Positions 44,428 through 53,700 of a stretch of 64,000 bases of DNA are shown in pieces. This DNA comes from Chitinophaga costaii (GTDB lineage: Bacteria; Bacteroidota; Bacteroidia; Chitinophagales; Chitinophagaceae): positions 1 to 64,000 of the forward strand of contig NZ_FMAR01000002.1 in assembly GCF_900094705.1 (NCBI RefSeq). The letters are read 5' to 3'. A model generated the notes under the pieces. That model did not search any database, was not told the origin of the DNA, and saw only the letters and a list, made by a program, of their open reading frames with translations. Position numbers and translations under genes: made by a program. How positions within the stretch are numbered: position 1 is the first letter of the stretch; every line of letters starts with the position of its first letter.

Positions 44428-44454
44428 GTAAATTTATGGGCGAACGGGTTTAGC

Positions 44455-44484
44455 TTGAAAAAAGGTAGAGATATACTATTTTTG
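44455..44484 (+). promoter_or_regulatory. metF promoter
   Basis: TTG (44455-44457), 19 bases, TATTTTTG (44477-44484). A leader of about 32 bases follows; I see no riboswitch-like pairing in it, unlike metH. Confidence 0.65.
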
Positions 44485-44521
44485 TTCGCGTTTCATATAA
44501 ACGTCCCCTTATACATGCATC

Positions 44522-45484
44522 ATGAAAATTACTGAACATATTGCCAATGCCGCTCAATCCCGGCAAACACTGGTTTCTTTTGAGATATTACCGCCGCTGA
44601 AAGGTAAGAGCATTGAATCTACATACGAACACCTTGATCCGCTGATGGAGTTTAAGCCACCTTATGTAAATGTGACTTATCACCGCAGCGAGCATATGTT
44701 TAAGAAGCGCCCGGACGGTTCTTTTGAAAAGGTGGAGATCCGCAAGCGCCCCGGCACCGTGGGAATTTGTGCGGCCCTCATGAACCATTATAAAATAGAC
44801 GCAGTTCCCCACCTTATCTGTGGTGGCTTTACCCGCGAGGAAACGGAAAATGCGCTTATTGACTTAGCTTATCTGGGAGTGGACAATGTGCTGGTGTTGC
44901 GCGGCGATGCCCCTAAAAATGAAAGTTTTTTTGAAGCAGAGCCAGGAGGACACCGGTATGCAATTGATCTTTTGGAACAGGTGGCTAACATGAATAATGG
45001 CATATACCTCGAAAAAGACTTGCAAGGCGGAGTAAAGACCAAATTTTGCATTGGCGTAGCGGGCTACCCTGAGAAACATGCAGAAGCCCCTAACTTGCAA
45101 TCTGACCTGGCTTATTTAAAGAAAAAAGTGGATGCAGGCGCGGAATACGTGGTTACCCAAATGTTTTTTGATAATCAAAAATATTTTGATTTCGTGAAAC
45201 GCTGCCGAGAAGCGGGTATCAACATCCCTATTATCCCAGGCCTGAAGCCGCTTACCAGCAAGAAACAACTAAACCTGCTGCCCCCCATTTTTAATGTAGA
45301 CATCCCTACCGAACTGGCCAGCGAAATGATGAAAGCCAAATCAGATAAGGATGCCGAACAGATAGGCACTGAGTGGCTGATTAATCAGTCTAAGGAATTG
45401 AAGAAATTTGGCGTGCCAGTATTGCACTATTACACCCTGGGTAAATCTATAGTAGTGCGTAATGTGGTAGCAGCTATTTCCTAA
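44522..45484 (+). CDS. metF: Methylenetetrahydrofolate reductase
   Basis: 320 aa. SFEILPPLKGKSIESTYEHLDPLMEFKPPYVNVTYH with the catalytic Glu, CGGFTREETENALIDL, NVLVLRGDAP and the AEYVVTQMFFDNQKYFDF motif are typical of FAD-dependent MetF. It supplies methyl-tetrahydrofolate to MetH, encoded 30 kb away. Monocistronic with its own promoter and terminator. Confidence 0.96.
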   Translation: MKITEHIANAAQSRQTLVSFEILPPLKGKSIESTYEHLDPLMEFKPPYVNVTYHRSEHMFKKRPDGSFEKVEIRKRPGTVGICAALMNHYKIDAVPHLICGGFTREETENALIDLAYLGVDNVLVLRGDAPKNESFFEAEPGGHRYAIDLLEQVANMNNGIYLEKDLQGGVKTKFCIGVAGYPEKHAEAPNLQSDLAYLKKKVDAGAEYVVTQMFFDNQKYFDFVKRCREAGINIPIIPGLKPLTSKKQLNLLPPIFNVDIPTELASEMMKAKSDKDAEQIGTEWLINQSKELKKFGVPVLHYYTLGKSIVVRNVVAAIS

Positions 45485-45505
45485 TTATTAATTTATTCCT
45501 TCCTA

Positions 45506-45543
45506 TAAAAGCGGGTACGTCTATAACAGATACACCCGCTTTC
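45506..45543 (+). terminator. metF terminator
   Basis: A 9-bp stem AAAGCGGGT/ACCCGCTTT (45508-45516 with 45534-45542), possibly bidirectional with the converging barrel gene. Confidence 0.8.
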
Positions 45544-45576
45544 ATTTAGTCCAAATTTTTGTTGGAAATCCGCTGG

Positions 45577-46266
45577 TCAATAATCTTCCCGGTTAAAAAA
45601 GAATCCCACACTTATTCCGACATAACGGTTTTTTACCGTTCCAAAATAAGAACGGTTAATATCGGTAAGCCCCAGGCTATAGTTAGCGCCCAACACAATA
45701 CAACTATTAAATTCCACATTGATCATACCATTTAGCCCAAAGTCCCAGGGACGTAGGTTTACGGCGGCATCGTCGCTGCCATAACGATCACTAAAGTGTA
45801 CCTTTTTGGTGTACCCCGTATTTTTATTACCATCGTTGAGTGTATAGCCGTAACGGCCATATATGCCGTGGGCTACGTAAGGACCTACCCCAAAAGCCAG
45901 TTGCCCAAAAGAAACCGGCACTTTGTAAACAAAATTAACGGGTATCTCCACATAGTCCAGGACAAGCTTTTGCCCCTCACCAATGGCTACACTATTCATT
46001 TCCTTTGGTCCAATAAACGTGGCACCCTTGCGTAAATAAGTAATATCCGGCTGTAGGTAAATGTGTGGAACTCCTAAAGGAATATTTAACATCATTTCCC
46101 CATGCCATGCCGTAAGACCACCACTATGGGGGCTTTTACCATCTGCTGTATTATTAATTTTCAAATCAGAAAAAGTATATCCACCCTTAAAACCAATACT
46201 TACCTGCGCAAAAGTGCTTACATACAGAAAGGTCAGGACACATGACATTAGAGCAATCTTATTCAT
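45577..46266 (-). CDS. Outer membrane beta-barrel protein
   Basis: 229 aa. Signal peptide MNKIALMSCVLTFLYVSTFAQ, then GFKGGYTFSDLKI and alternating hydrophobic strands ending in VGISVGFFF with a terminal aromatic residue. YVEIPVNFVYKVP and GVGPYVAHGI are shared in order with the next gene upstream (YIEVPINFVMKVP, GLGPYVAFGV), so the two are paralogues. These belong to the porin/PorT-like outer-membrane family of Bacteroidota; transport or structural role is unknown. Confidence 0.8.
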   Translation of the reverse strand: MNKIALMSCVLTFLYVSTFAQVSIGFKGGYTFSDLKINNTADGKSPHSGGLTAWHGEMMLNIPLGVPHIYLQPDITYLRKGATFIGPKEMNSVAIGEGQKLVLDYVEIPVNFVYKVPVSFGQLAFGVGPYVAHGIYGRYGYTLNDGNKNTGYTKKVHFSDRYGSDDAAVNLRPWDFGLNGMINVEFNSCIVLGANYSLGLTDINRSYFGTVKNRYVGISVGFFFNREDY

Positions 46267-46356
46267 ACAATTTCGGGGACTGGTAAGAAATTAGGATTTG
46301 ATTTACCTGCGCATATATTTACGATGCTATTTGTTTTACAGTTCATCCCGGAAATA

Positions 46357-46388
46357 AATAGGGCTGCCTTAAGAAGGTCAGCCCTATT
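46357..46388 (-). terminator. Terminator-like hairpin after the upstream barrel gene
   Basis: AATAGGGCTG/CAGCCCTATT (46357-46366 with 46379-46388) with an inner CCTT/AAGG extension, then a T-rich minus-strand flank (TTTATTT). It is about 100 bases after the stop at 46487. Confidence 0.65.
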
Positions 46389-46486
46389 AGAAATAATATA
46401 TAGATAAATTATTGCCAATCTAACATTAGCCGGCAAGACTATATATCAACAAAAAAATCGTACTGCGTTATATTATTCTTTACAGC

Positions 46487-47224
46487 TTAAAACAGGTAAC
46501 CTACGGAAACGCGGAATACACGGTTTTTGCCACTGTCATTACGTTGGTCATCTGAGCCACTGTAAATCTTGTTAAAGCCAAGCCCATATTCGGCAGATAC
46601 CAGCACTCCGGAAAACTCGAAGCCCACCATGAGGTTACCACCCCAATCGAAACGTTTATATTTATCGTAACCTTGATTAGAATCGCCGGTGTTTAGCGGG
46701 GAATCATCGTCCCATTTGATCGATGTAGATCCGCTGGTAGTAATATCTGCCAGGGTGGATTTCCACTTGTTTTTACCAGCTACGCCAAAAGCCACATAGG
46801 GGCCTAAGCCTACGAAAAAGTTATTTTTATCATCGCCCAATGGTACTTTCATCACAAAGTTTATGGGTACTTCAATATACTGTGGATTTGTGGTGAATTT
46901 ATAATACGGGTCTGTGACAGAGCCTCTATTTCCACTTTCTACCTTAGCACCTTTGCTGCTGTAGAAAACACCTGGTTGCAAAGACAAAATGGGAGACAAT
47001 GGAAGATCTACTATCACACCTGCATTCCAGGCTGCGAGCGACTTGTCTTTGTCCGAAGACCCATTGTTACTATTAGAAATGTTGGCGAGGCTAAAACCGC
47101 CTTTAATACCAAACCGAACATGTGTTGGGGCTTCTTCGGATGTAGAGGTAGTAGTTGTGGATTGTGCAAAAGATGCTCCCGCAATAACCAGTGCACCCAC
47201 AGTAAACATGATCTTTTTAATCAT
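46487..47224 (-). CDS. Outer membrane beta-barrel protein (paralogue)
   Basis: 245 aa. Signal peptide MIKKIMFTVGALVIAGASFAQ, a Thr/Ser-rich linker, then FGIKGGFSLANIS and barrel strands ending VFRVSVGYLF with C-terminal Phe. Paralogous to the gene at 45577-46266. It is separated from it by 220 bases with a terminator, so the pair is probably transcribed separately. Confidence 0.8.
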   Translation of the reverse strand: MIKKIMFTVGALVIAGASFAQSTTTTSTSEEAPTHVRFGIKGGFSLANISNSNNGSSDKDKSLAAWNAGVIVDLPLSPILSLQPGVFYSSKGAKVESGNRGSVTDPYYKFTTNPQYIEVPINFVMKVPLGDDKNNFFVGLGPYVAFGVAGKNKWKSTLADITTSGSTSIKWDDDSPLNTGDSNQGYDKYKRFDWGGNLMVGFEFSGVLVSAEYGLGFNKIYSGSDDQRNDSGKNRVFRVSVGYLF

Positions 47225-47340
47225 AACCTACGTTGTTTTTGATGAGTTTGTTTAGAATAGTTTGTTTGAAAACCTGCAACCAAAGACTATGCCAACGAAA
47301 AATTGTTCTTCAAAAACCGCCACTGTAAAGGATTTGAATG

Positions 47341-47384
47341 AAAATGCCCCCGTTCTACACATGAGGTAGTTCCGGGGGCATTTC
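47341..47384 (-). terminator. Terminator of the TlpA-like gene
   Basis: An 11-bp stem AAATGCCCCCG/CGGGGGCATTT (47342-47352 with 47373-47383) with an inner helix, T-rich on the minus side, 20 bases after the stop. Confidence 0.8.
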
Positions 47385-47403
47385 TTACATTATGTAGAAA
47401 TTT

Positions 47404-48798
47404 TTATTTATTCGCCGCACTATGTTTTATAAAATCATCAAGTTGTTCTACACCTAAACGTTTAGCGAGAATCTTTTTATTCTCGTCTAACAGGTATACC
47501 AACGGTGTGGAATATACGTCGTACAGATGATGATAATTGGTTTTATTCTCCGGGTCGTAGGCTTGTACCCAGGCTGGGGAAATTTTATTGGTTTGGAGAA
47601 ATTCTTTCCACTGATCCAAAGTACCATCTGTTTTCACCCCAAACATGGTAACCCCCATTTTCTGCCAACTGGCGCGGTAGGCGGAATCCAGGCGGGGAAC
47701 TTCTATTTTGCAGTGGCCACAGGTCGGATCCCAGAATACAAGCACTGTAAATTTGGATTTAGTAGTGTAGAGCGATACGGGTTTGTTGTCTGTTGTTTTT
47801 AATTCCAGGGGTGCCGCCCTTTGCCCGATGAGGTTTGGTGCGATAGCGTAAGCCCGGGCAACGATCTTGTTTAACTGTTCATCGGTAAGCCAGTAGGCAT
47901 CGCCTGGCACGTAATATTTTTCTACCAGGTAAACAAACACGGCGTCCATGCCCATGTACTGGGACGATTCATAATTGTAGGTAAGCCACCACAGCACAAA
48001 CTTAAACATCTCTTTGTCCTTGCGGGTTTTGGCAATCACTTCGTCGCAGGCAGCGTTGATAGAGTCGGGGTAGCCAGGCACCAGGGTGGCAAAGTACTGC
48101 TGCAACTTATTTTCCAGCACGGGGGTACGCACCAGGCGGCCATCGCTGAAATCGGTGCCATCAAAAAAGTGAGCGCGGGTGTAGCGGTAAGGAAAGGTGG
48201 AGTCTTCGCCAGGTGGGGTGGGTGGCACCACCACTTCCTGCATGACGCGAAATATGCTGGCCAGCAGGCTTTGGGGATGTTTGGCTACCAGATCTTCCCG
48301 GTAGGCCTGTATTTTTTTACTGAAAGCCTGCTGCCTGGTGCGCACCGCAGCTGTATCGGCGGCAGTGCGTGCGGAAGCCCTGGCTGCCTGGATAGCATTG
48401 CCTTCCACGGCCTCTGAAGCCAAAAAATGATTATATCCCAGGAACAGTTCATTGTCTGGAGAGTTCTTGTAAGCGGCTTTGCCAGTGAGATCACTGGTAT
48501 CTGAACTTACGGAGAAGGTTTGTTGCTTATCTACCAACATTTCAAAAAACGACCGTTTATCGGGCATTACCACCAGGTAAATGCCTCCTAGCAGGGCTTC
48601 CTTGCCCTGGAAAACGGCGGTACCATCAGGCCCAATCTGAGCAGAGTCTGCCAGGTAAGTACCCTTTCCCATGTAGTGGCCCAGGAATAAGCGGCCCTCC
48701 TTCAGTGGTTTTATCTGAACGGTGATATGGTAGCCCTGTGCTTGCAGGGTGGGCCGCAGAAACAATACGGCTATGAGAAGCAAAATGAGTTTATGCAT
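47404..48798 (-). CDS. TlpA-family thiol-disulfide oxidoreductase with DUF4369/DUF5106 region
   Basis: 464 aa. Signal peptide MHKLILLLIAVLFLRPTLQAQ. Residues about 22-120 resemble DUF4369 (GRLFLGHYMGKGTYLADSAQI), the middle resembles DUF5106, and the C-terminal 140 residues form a thioredoxin fold with FWDPTCGHCKIEVPRLD (CxxC) and the cis-Pro motif YSTPLVYLLDEN. This architecture is typical of periplasmic disulfide reductases of Bacteroidota. Confidence 0.9.
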   Translation of the reverse strand: MHKLILLLIAVLFLRPTLQAQGYHITVQIKPLKEGRLFLGHYMGKGTYLADSAQIGPDGTAVFQGKEALLGGIYLVVMPDKRSFFEMLVDKQQTFSVSSDTSDLTGKAAYKNSPDNELFLGYNHFLASEAVEGNAIQAARASARTAADTAAVRTRQQAFSKKIQAYREDLVAKHPQSLLASIFRVMQEVVVPPTPPGEDSTFPYRYTRAHFFDGTDFSDGRLVRTPVLENKLQQYFATLVPGYPDSINAACDEVIAKTRKDKEMFKFVLWWLTYNYESSQYMGMDAVFVYLVEKYYVPGDAYWLTDEQLNKIVARAYAIAPNLIGQRAAPLELKTTDNKPVSLYTTKSKFTVLVFWDPTCGHCKIEVPRLDSAYRASWQKMGVTMFGVKTDGTLDQWKEFLQTNKISPAWVQAYDPENKTNYHHLYDVYSTPLVYLLDENKKILAKRLGVEQLDDFIKHSAANK

Positions 48799-48924
48799 AG
48801 GGTAATATGGAATATAACTATGTAAAAATAATTGATTACGTGTAAATATGAATCGTTAATTGTTAAACGGTGAGTTACAAGCTATCCAGGATACCTTACC
48901 TTGTATAATTTGGCCAAACACTCG

Positions 48925-48954
48925 TTGGCACTCCCTCCTAAAATATTACCTTTG
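48925..48954 (+). promoter_or_regulatory. rlmD promoter
   Basis: TTG (48925-48927), 19 bases, TACCTTTG (48947-48954). Transcription would begin at about 48959-48961, i.e. on the GTG start codon, so the mRNA is probably leaderless. Confidence 0.65.
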
Positions 48955-48959
48955 CAGGC

Positions 48960-50381
48960 GTGAAGAAAAAAAATGTAGTGCTGGAGTTGGTTCCGGTAAG
49001 CGGTTACGCCGCCGAAGGCAAGGCCCTAGCCAAAATAGACGGCAAAGTAATTTTCATTGAGGGTGGTGTAGTGCCGGGCGATGTGGTGGATGTACGGCTT
49101 AATAAGAATAAAAAGGACTGGGCAGAAGGCAAGGCCATTCACATTCACACCTATTCCCCCACCCGTACTGAGCCATTTTGCGAGCATTTTGGCACCTGCG
49201 GCGGCTGTAAGTGGCAGATGCTACCCTATGCGGAACAACTTAAATATAAGGCCCAGCAAGTGGAGGATCACCTAACCCGCATTGGCAAAATGGCCCTGCC
49301 GCCCATTGCTCCCATCCTGGGTGGCGAGCGCACACGGCACTACCGCAACAAACTGGAATTTACCTTTAGCAACCGCGCCTATCTTACACAGCAGGAGGTA
49401 AATGAGCTTCCCGAGGAAGGCGGTATTCCCCAACGCAACGCTTTGGGCTTTCATATTCCCCGCCTGTTCGACAAAGTGCTGGACATTAATACCTGCTATC
49501 TGCAGGACGAGCCCGTGAACCTTATCCGCAACAGCATCCGCGCCTATGCACTGGAACACGACCTTTCTTTTTACGATATCCGCTCCCAAACGGGTTGGCT
49601 GCGCAACCTGGTGGTACGTATCTGTACCACGGGTGAGGTAATGGTAAACCTGATCATTCATCATGAAGACAAGGCCGCCCGCACCGCCCTGTTAGACTAT
49701 TTGCTATCGGTAGTACCCAGCATTACCACCCTGCTGTATACCATTAACCCTAAAAAGAATGATACCATTTATGACCTGGAGCCAAAGGTCTATCACGGAA
49801 AGGGTTACATTACTGAAAAGCTAGAAGACTTCACTTTCAAAATAGGTCCCAAATCCTTTTTCCAAACCAATAGCTACCAGGGCGAACGGCTGTACCAGGT
49901 TACCCGTGACTATGCCGGCCTTACAGGCACCGAAACTGTATATGACCTGTATTGCGGCACCGGCAGCATCGGTATTTTTGTGTCCAAACTGGCCAAAAAG
50001 ATTGTTGGGATAGAACTAGTAAAAGAAGCCATCGACGATGCCATTGAAAATGCGCGGAACAATGGCGTGCAGAATGCCGCCTTCTTCGCCGGTGATGTAA
50101 TAGACATCTGCAATGACGCATTTTTTGCCCACCATGGCGCTCCCGATGTAATTATCACCGATCCACCACGCGCAGGCATGCACGAAAAGCTGGTACAAAA
50201 ACTGCTTGAGATAGCCGCTCCCCGGATTGTATACGTAAGCTGTAATCCCGCTACACAAGCCAGAGACTTGGCTTTGCTGGATGCAAAATATACCGTAGAA
50301 CGTATACAACCCGTAGATATGTTCCCGCATACCCACCACATCGAAAACGTGGTGCTGCTGCAACGAAGGCCCAATATTTAA
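48960..50381 (+). CDS. rlmD: 23S rRNA (uracil-C5)-methyltransferase RlmD-like
   Basis: 473 aa with a GTG start at 48960. An N-terminal TRAM domain (EGKALAKIDGKVIFIEGGVVPGDVV), the Fe-S cluster cysteines CEHFGTCGGCKW, S-adenosylmethionine motif VYDLYCGTGSIGIF, and the C-terminal YVSCNPATQARDL with the nucleophilic Cys match the RumA/RlmD family. The exact uridine target could also be that of a close relative (RlmC or TrmA-like). It starts an apparent operon with two rhomboid-family genes. Confidence 0.92.
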   Translation: MKKKNVVLELVPVSGYAAEGKALAKIDGKVIFIEGGVVPGDVVDVRLNKNKKDWAEGKAIHIHTYSPTRTEPFCEHFGTCGGCKWQMLPYAEQLKYKAQQVEDHLTRIGKMALPPIAPILGGERTRHYRNKLEFTFSNRAYLTQQEVNELPEEGGIPQRNALGFHIPRLFDKVLDINTCYLQDEPVNLIRNSIRAYALEHDLSFYDIRSQTGWLRNLVVRICTTGEVMVNLIIHHEDKAARTALLDYLLSVVPSITTLLYTINPKKNDTIYDLEPKVYHGKGYITEKLEDFTFKIGPKSFFQTNSYQGERLYQVTRDYAGLTGTETVYDLYCGTGSIGIFVSKLAKKIVGIELVKEAIDDAIENARNNGVQNAAFFAGDVIDICNDAFFAHHGAPDVIITDPPRAGMHEKLVQKLLEIAAPRIVYVSCNPATQARDLALLDAKYTVERIQPVDMFPHTHHIENVVLLQRRPNI

Positions 50382-50402
50382 CGACTAATGCGCTACTGAA
50401 TA

Positions 50403-51224
50403 ATGACTGTTACAAAGCCCAAAAATTTCTTTTTGACGACCCCCATCGTCATCAAAAACCTTATCATCATCAATGGGCTGGTTTTTCTGGCGCAAGTATC
50501 GTTGCGCAACAGTTTGGGCCCCTGGATAGATGACCACCTCGCCCTGCATTACTGGGGTTCAGAACTATTCCGGCCTTACCAGTTTCTCACGCATTTATTC
50601 ATGCACGAATCGCTGCTGCACCTACTTAACAACCTGCTTACATTATGGTTATTTGGCAGCCTGCTGGAAAAATTGTGGGGTCCGAAACGCTTCCTGATTT
50701 TTTACTTGCTCTGCGGCATGGGTGCCGCCGCGCTGTATATGGGCGTGCAAAACTACCAAAATCTGCACCTCCAGCGCGATGCCCAGCAGTTCCTGGATCA
50801 GCCCAACTATAAAAATTTTGTAACCCTGGACAATCGATATGACCTCTCTTCTGGCGATTATGTGTACGATGAAACCAAAGACCGTCTAGCCCGCTTTCCA
50901 CACGACCCGGAGGTGATTTTTACTACCAAAGAGTTTATTAGGCAGTTTGTAGACAGCTATACCAACACTTACGTGCTGGGCGCTTCCGGCGCGGTGTTTG
51001 GCATTTTGTTCGCCTTTGGGTTTTTATTTCCCAATGCCGTGGTATGGCCTCTGCCCTGGCGGGCTAAGTATGTGATAGGCGCTTATATTTTATTGGAACT
51101 GGTGCTGGGTTTCCACCATGTACCAGGCGACAACGTAGCCCATTTTGCTCACTTGAGCGGCGTACTGATCAGCTACATCTTACTAAAGGCTTGGGCCAAG
51201 AGCGGCCGGTCTAATTATCACTAA
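50403..51224 (+). CDS. Rhomboid-family intramembrane serine protease
   Basis: 273 aa. About six membrane segments; HLFMHESLLHLLNNLLTLWLFG carries the conserved HxxxxHxxxN helix, VLGASGAVFGIL the catalytic Ser195, and NVAHFAHLSG the catalytic His250. A large soluble insert (about 120-185) lies between the second and later helices, as in many Bacteroidota rhomboids. It follows rlmD by 21 bases and is followed by a second, apparently inactive rhomboid. Confidence 0.92.
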   Translation: MTVTKPKNFFLTTPIVIKNLIIINGLVFLAQVSLRNSLGPWIDDHLALHYWGSELFRPYQFLTHLFMHESLLHLLNNLLTLWLFGSLLEKLWGPKRFLIFYLLCGMGAAALYMGVQNYQNLHLQRDAQQFLDQPNYKNFVTLDNRYDLSSGDYVYDETKDRLARFPHDPEVIFTTKEFIRQFVDSYTNTYVLGASGAVFGILFAFGFLFPNAVVWPLPWRAKYVIGAYILLELVLGFHHVPGDNVAHFAHLSGVLISYILLKAWAKSGRSNYH

Positions 51225-51376
51225 TGTTTACGGGCGTGCCATTCCTTGTGCGGAGGTAACAAGAAAACTTTTAGGGTATCGCCCATTACCCTTCCTTGCA
51301 AAGGCTCACCGCCTGGAAATACTGCCGCAAGTGGGGTTAAAATATGGATCAGGGAGAATGGAATCCGTTTGTTCCG

Positions 51377-51384
51377 TACTTTTG
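51377..51384 (+). promoter_or_regulatory. -7 box TACTTTTG of the inactive rhomboid gene
   Basis: Exact TAnnTTTG match, 20 bases before the ATG at 51405, which supports that start over the in-frame ATG at 51246. Confidence 0.55.
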
Positions 51385-51404
51385 CAGAGAAAATAATCCA
51401 TACC

Positions 51405-52340
51405 ATGCAAGTTGCAGAAAAGGGGCATCAGCCCAGGCTTTCGTTGGGAGAAGACAGGAACATGGTAACAAAATTGCTGTCTATTAACCTCACCCTGTTC
51501 GCTTTTTTATTATTTGTAAAAGTGATCTACCTGCTAGGCAGGTACCATGAAAGTTCTTTTGAAGATGTGATGGACTGGCTTACCCTTCCGGCCTCCCCGG
51601 CCCGTTTGCTTACAAAACCCTGGTCGCTGCTCACTTCCATGTTTACCCACGCTGCAATCCATAGTAATCAATGGTTCGATTGGAGCATTGTTTACAACAT
51701 GATCTGGCTATTTTTCTTTGGGTCTACCCTCCAACACCTGGCCGGTTATCAGCGTATTGTACCGCTGTACCTATATGGAGGTTTAGTGGCGGCCCTTTTT
51801 TATATTACAGGCATGAATCTTATTCCAAGCCTGCACCTGCTGGCTTCCACCTCCTATACCCTGGGTGCTGCCGGCAGCGTAATGTGCCTGGCCGTAGCAG
51901 TGACAACCCTTGCTCCACGATATAGGATTTTGCCCACTATGGGCGGCGGTATTCCACTGTGGGTGATTACTTTGCTCTACGTTGTTTCCCTGCTGGGCAG
52001 CAATGTTTTAGAAGGGCATGATAACAGCTTGTACCTTACCCTGGCGGGCGGAGCACTCACCGGCTTTGTGATGATCCGGCAGTGGGAACGCGGCAACGAT
52101 TGGGGCGCTCCCTTAAACCGTTTCCTTTACAAACTTTCCCACCTCTTTCACCCGGATGAGGAAAATACCCGTGATCTATTGGTATCTACCGGCATGCCTT
52201 TTCGTAGGGTAAGCACTAAATCCCCTACCGTGCCGGAAGCTAGGCTCAATGAAATCCTGGACAAGATCAGCATGCAGGGCATTGATGCCCTTACCCTGGA
52301 AGAAAAGGAAACCTTGCTGCGCGCCAGTAGAGGCGAATAA
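51405..52340 (+). CDS. Rhomboid-like membrane protein lacking the catalytic dyad
   Basis: 311 aa from the ATG at 51405, chosen for the -7 box 20 bases upstream. The rhomboid fold is evident (PWSLLTSMFTHAAIHSNQWFDWSIVYNMIWLFFFG; LGAAGSVM), but the Ser position of GxSG is Ala156 (G-A-A-G) and the C-terminal His position is Leu213 in TLAGGALTG. The C-terminal segment RLNEILDKISMQGIDAL followed by LEEKETLLRAS is the small domain usually seen on active rhomboids of this phylum. It is therefore probably a pseudoprotease, perhaps acting on or with the neighbouring active rhomboid. Confidence 0.85.
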   Translation: MQVAEKGHQPRLSLGEDRNMVTKLLSINLTLFAFLLFVKVIYLLGRYHESSFEDVMDWLTLPASPARLLTKPWSLLTSMFTHAAIHSNQWFDWSIVYNMIWLFFFGSTLQHLAGYQRIVPLYLYGGLVAALFYITGMNLIPSLHLLASTSYTLGAAGSVMCLAVAVTTLAPRYRILPTMGGGIPLWVITLLYVVSLLGSNVLEGHDNSLYLTLAGGALTGFVMIRQWERGNDWGAPLNRFLYKLSHLFHPDEENTRDLLVSTGMPFRRVSTKSPTVPEARLNEILDKISMQGIDALTLEEKETLLRASRGE

Positions 52341-52466
52341 CCAGTTACTTGTGCAATTAGTCCCGCCTGCAAAGCGGCGTTTTTTCACCCAGGGCTATTC
52401 ATTCACCAGGAATTATTATGCGGAATGCCTGCCTTCCAGAAAGCCTCCATATTGAAGGATTATTTT

Positions 52467-53591
52467 ATGTCAGGAAAATTTAAGGCTGCACTGCTCCGCC
52501 TATTGCTTGTGCTGCACCTGTTAACCTCCTTACTACTTTTATTATCGGTTTTGCTGCCGTTATTGCATCCGCGCGCCTTTTGGCCCAGTGGGCTGGCGGG
52601 GCTGTTTTTTGTGCCGCTCCTGGCGCTATCCCTATGTTTTATTCCTGTTTGGTGGTGGTGGTATAAACGGCCATATTACTGGCTTTCCATCATCCTTCTG
52701 CTACCCTGCATACCCGCTATGGAAGTTAGTTTTGGGCTGCACCCCTTCCGGCAGCAGCCTTTAGAAAAAAAAGACAATGGCTTTACCATCATGAGTTTTA
52801 ACACCAGCAGCATGGGGCTAAAACACTATATGGAAGATAGCGCCGAGCAGCAAAGCATTTACGATATGCTGCAAACCGCCAGCCCAGATATCCTGTGCCT
52901 GCAAGAGTTTTATACGTCTCCCAATAAGGACCGCACTGATCACCTGTCCCTTATTCAGGAACGCCTGGGATACAGCGACCATTTCTTTACCAACGATGGT
53001 AATTTCTTTTACACCTGCTACGTAGGCATTGTATTGTACAGCCGGTTTCCCATCCTACACGCTACGCGCATTCTCCTGGATACCACGAACCTGGGCAGCG
53101 GCAACAGTGTGCTGCAGGCAGATCTCCGCATTGACAATGACACCGTGCGTGTATTTGCCCTGCAACTGAAATCTTACATGTTCCGGGATGCCGAGTACCA
53201 AGACATCCGCCGCATTAAAACCTTGCGCGACATTACCCTATCGGCCTCGCGCCATGTCCTGGCAAAAATGTACCCTACCTTTGCCCGTCGCGCGCAGGAG
53301 GCTGACACCCTGCATACCCTCATTGCCCAAAGTCCTTATCCAGTTTTGCTCTGCGGAGATTTTAACGACGTGCCAGTGTCTTATACCTATCGCACCATTA
53401 GCCGAGACATGAACGATGCTTTTCTATCACAGGGCTGGGGTCTGGGGCGTACCTTCCACGCGCTGTCACCCACCTTACGGATCGATTATATCCTGAGCCA
53501 GCCGGCTTTCCAGATAGATGGTTATGCTAGCTTTGCCCGCAAGGGATTTGAGCATGTGCCCATCATGGCGGCACTGTCTTTACGCCGCTAA
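52467..53591 (+). CDS. Membrane-anchored endonuclease/exonuclease/phosphatase-family protein
   Basis: 374 aa from the ATG at 52467 (MSGKFKAALLRLLLVLHLL). Three membrane helices in the first 90 residues (to IPVWWWWYKRPYYWLS) are followed by an EEP domain: IMSFNTSS, LCLQEFYT, the IVLYSRFPILHA strand, LLCGDFNDVPVSYTYR and LRIDYILS with the terminal HVP. Metal ligands Glu, Asp and His are present. A paralogue follows directly. Substrate (nucleic acid, phospholipid or phosphoinositide-like) cannot be read from sequence. Confidence 0.9.
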   Translation: MSGKFKAALLRLLLVLHLLTSLLLLLSVLLPLLHPRAFWPSGLAGLFFVPLLALSLCFIPVWWWWYKRPYYWLSIILLLPCIPAMEVSFGLHPFRQQPLEKKDNGFTIMSFNTSSMGLKHYMEDSAEQQSIYDMLQTASPDILCLQEFYTSPNKDRTDHLSLIQERLGYSDHFFTNDGNFFYTCYVGIVLYSRFPILHATRILLDTTNLGSGNSVLQADLRIDNDTVRVFALQLKSYMFRDAEYQDIRRIKTLRDITLSASRHVLAKMYPTFARRAQEADTLHTLIAQSPYPVLLCGDFNDVPVSYTYRTISRDMNDAFLSQGWGLGRTFHALSPTLRIDYILSQPAFQIDGYASFARKGFEHVPIMAALSLRR

Positions 53592-53700
53592 AAGCTTGTC
53601 CAGCAGAAACTTTCGCTTTTTCTGCCACGCATCTTCCGTAAAATTGCGGTAAATTTAGCCACACGTACCAACCTGCCAAACAGGGAAAAACAGACTACCG

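Noticed and set aside
44318-44521. Riboswitch before metF
   Set aside because: The hairpins lie upstream of the promoter, and the short leader shows no SAM-II-like or other recognised fold.
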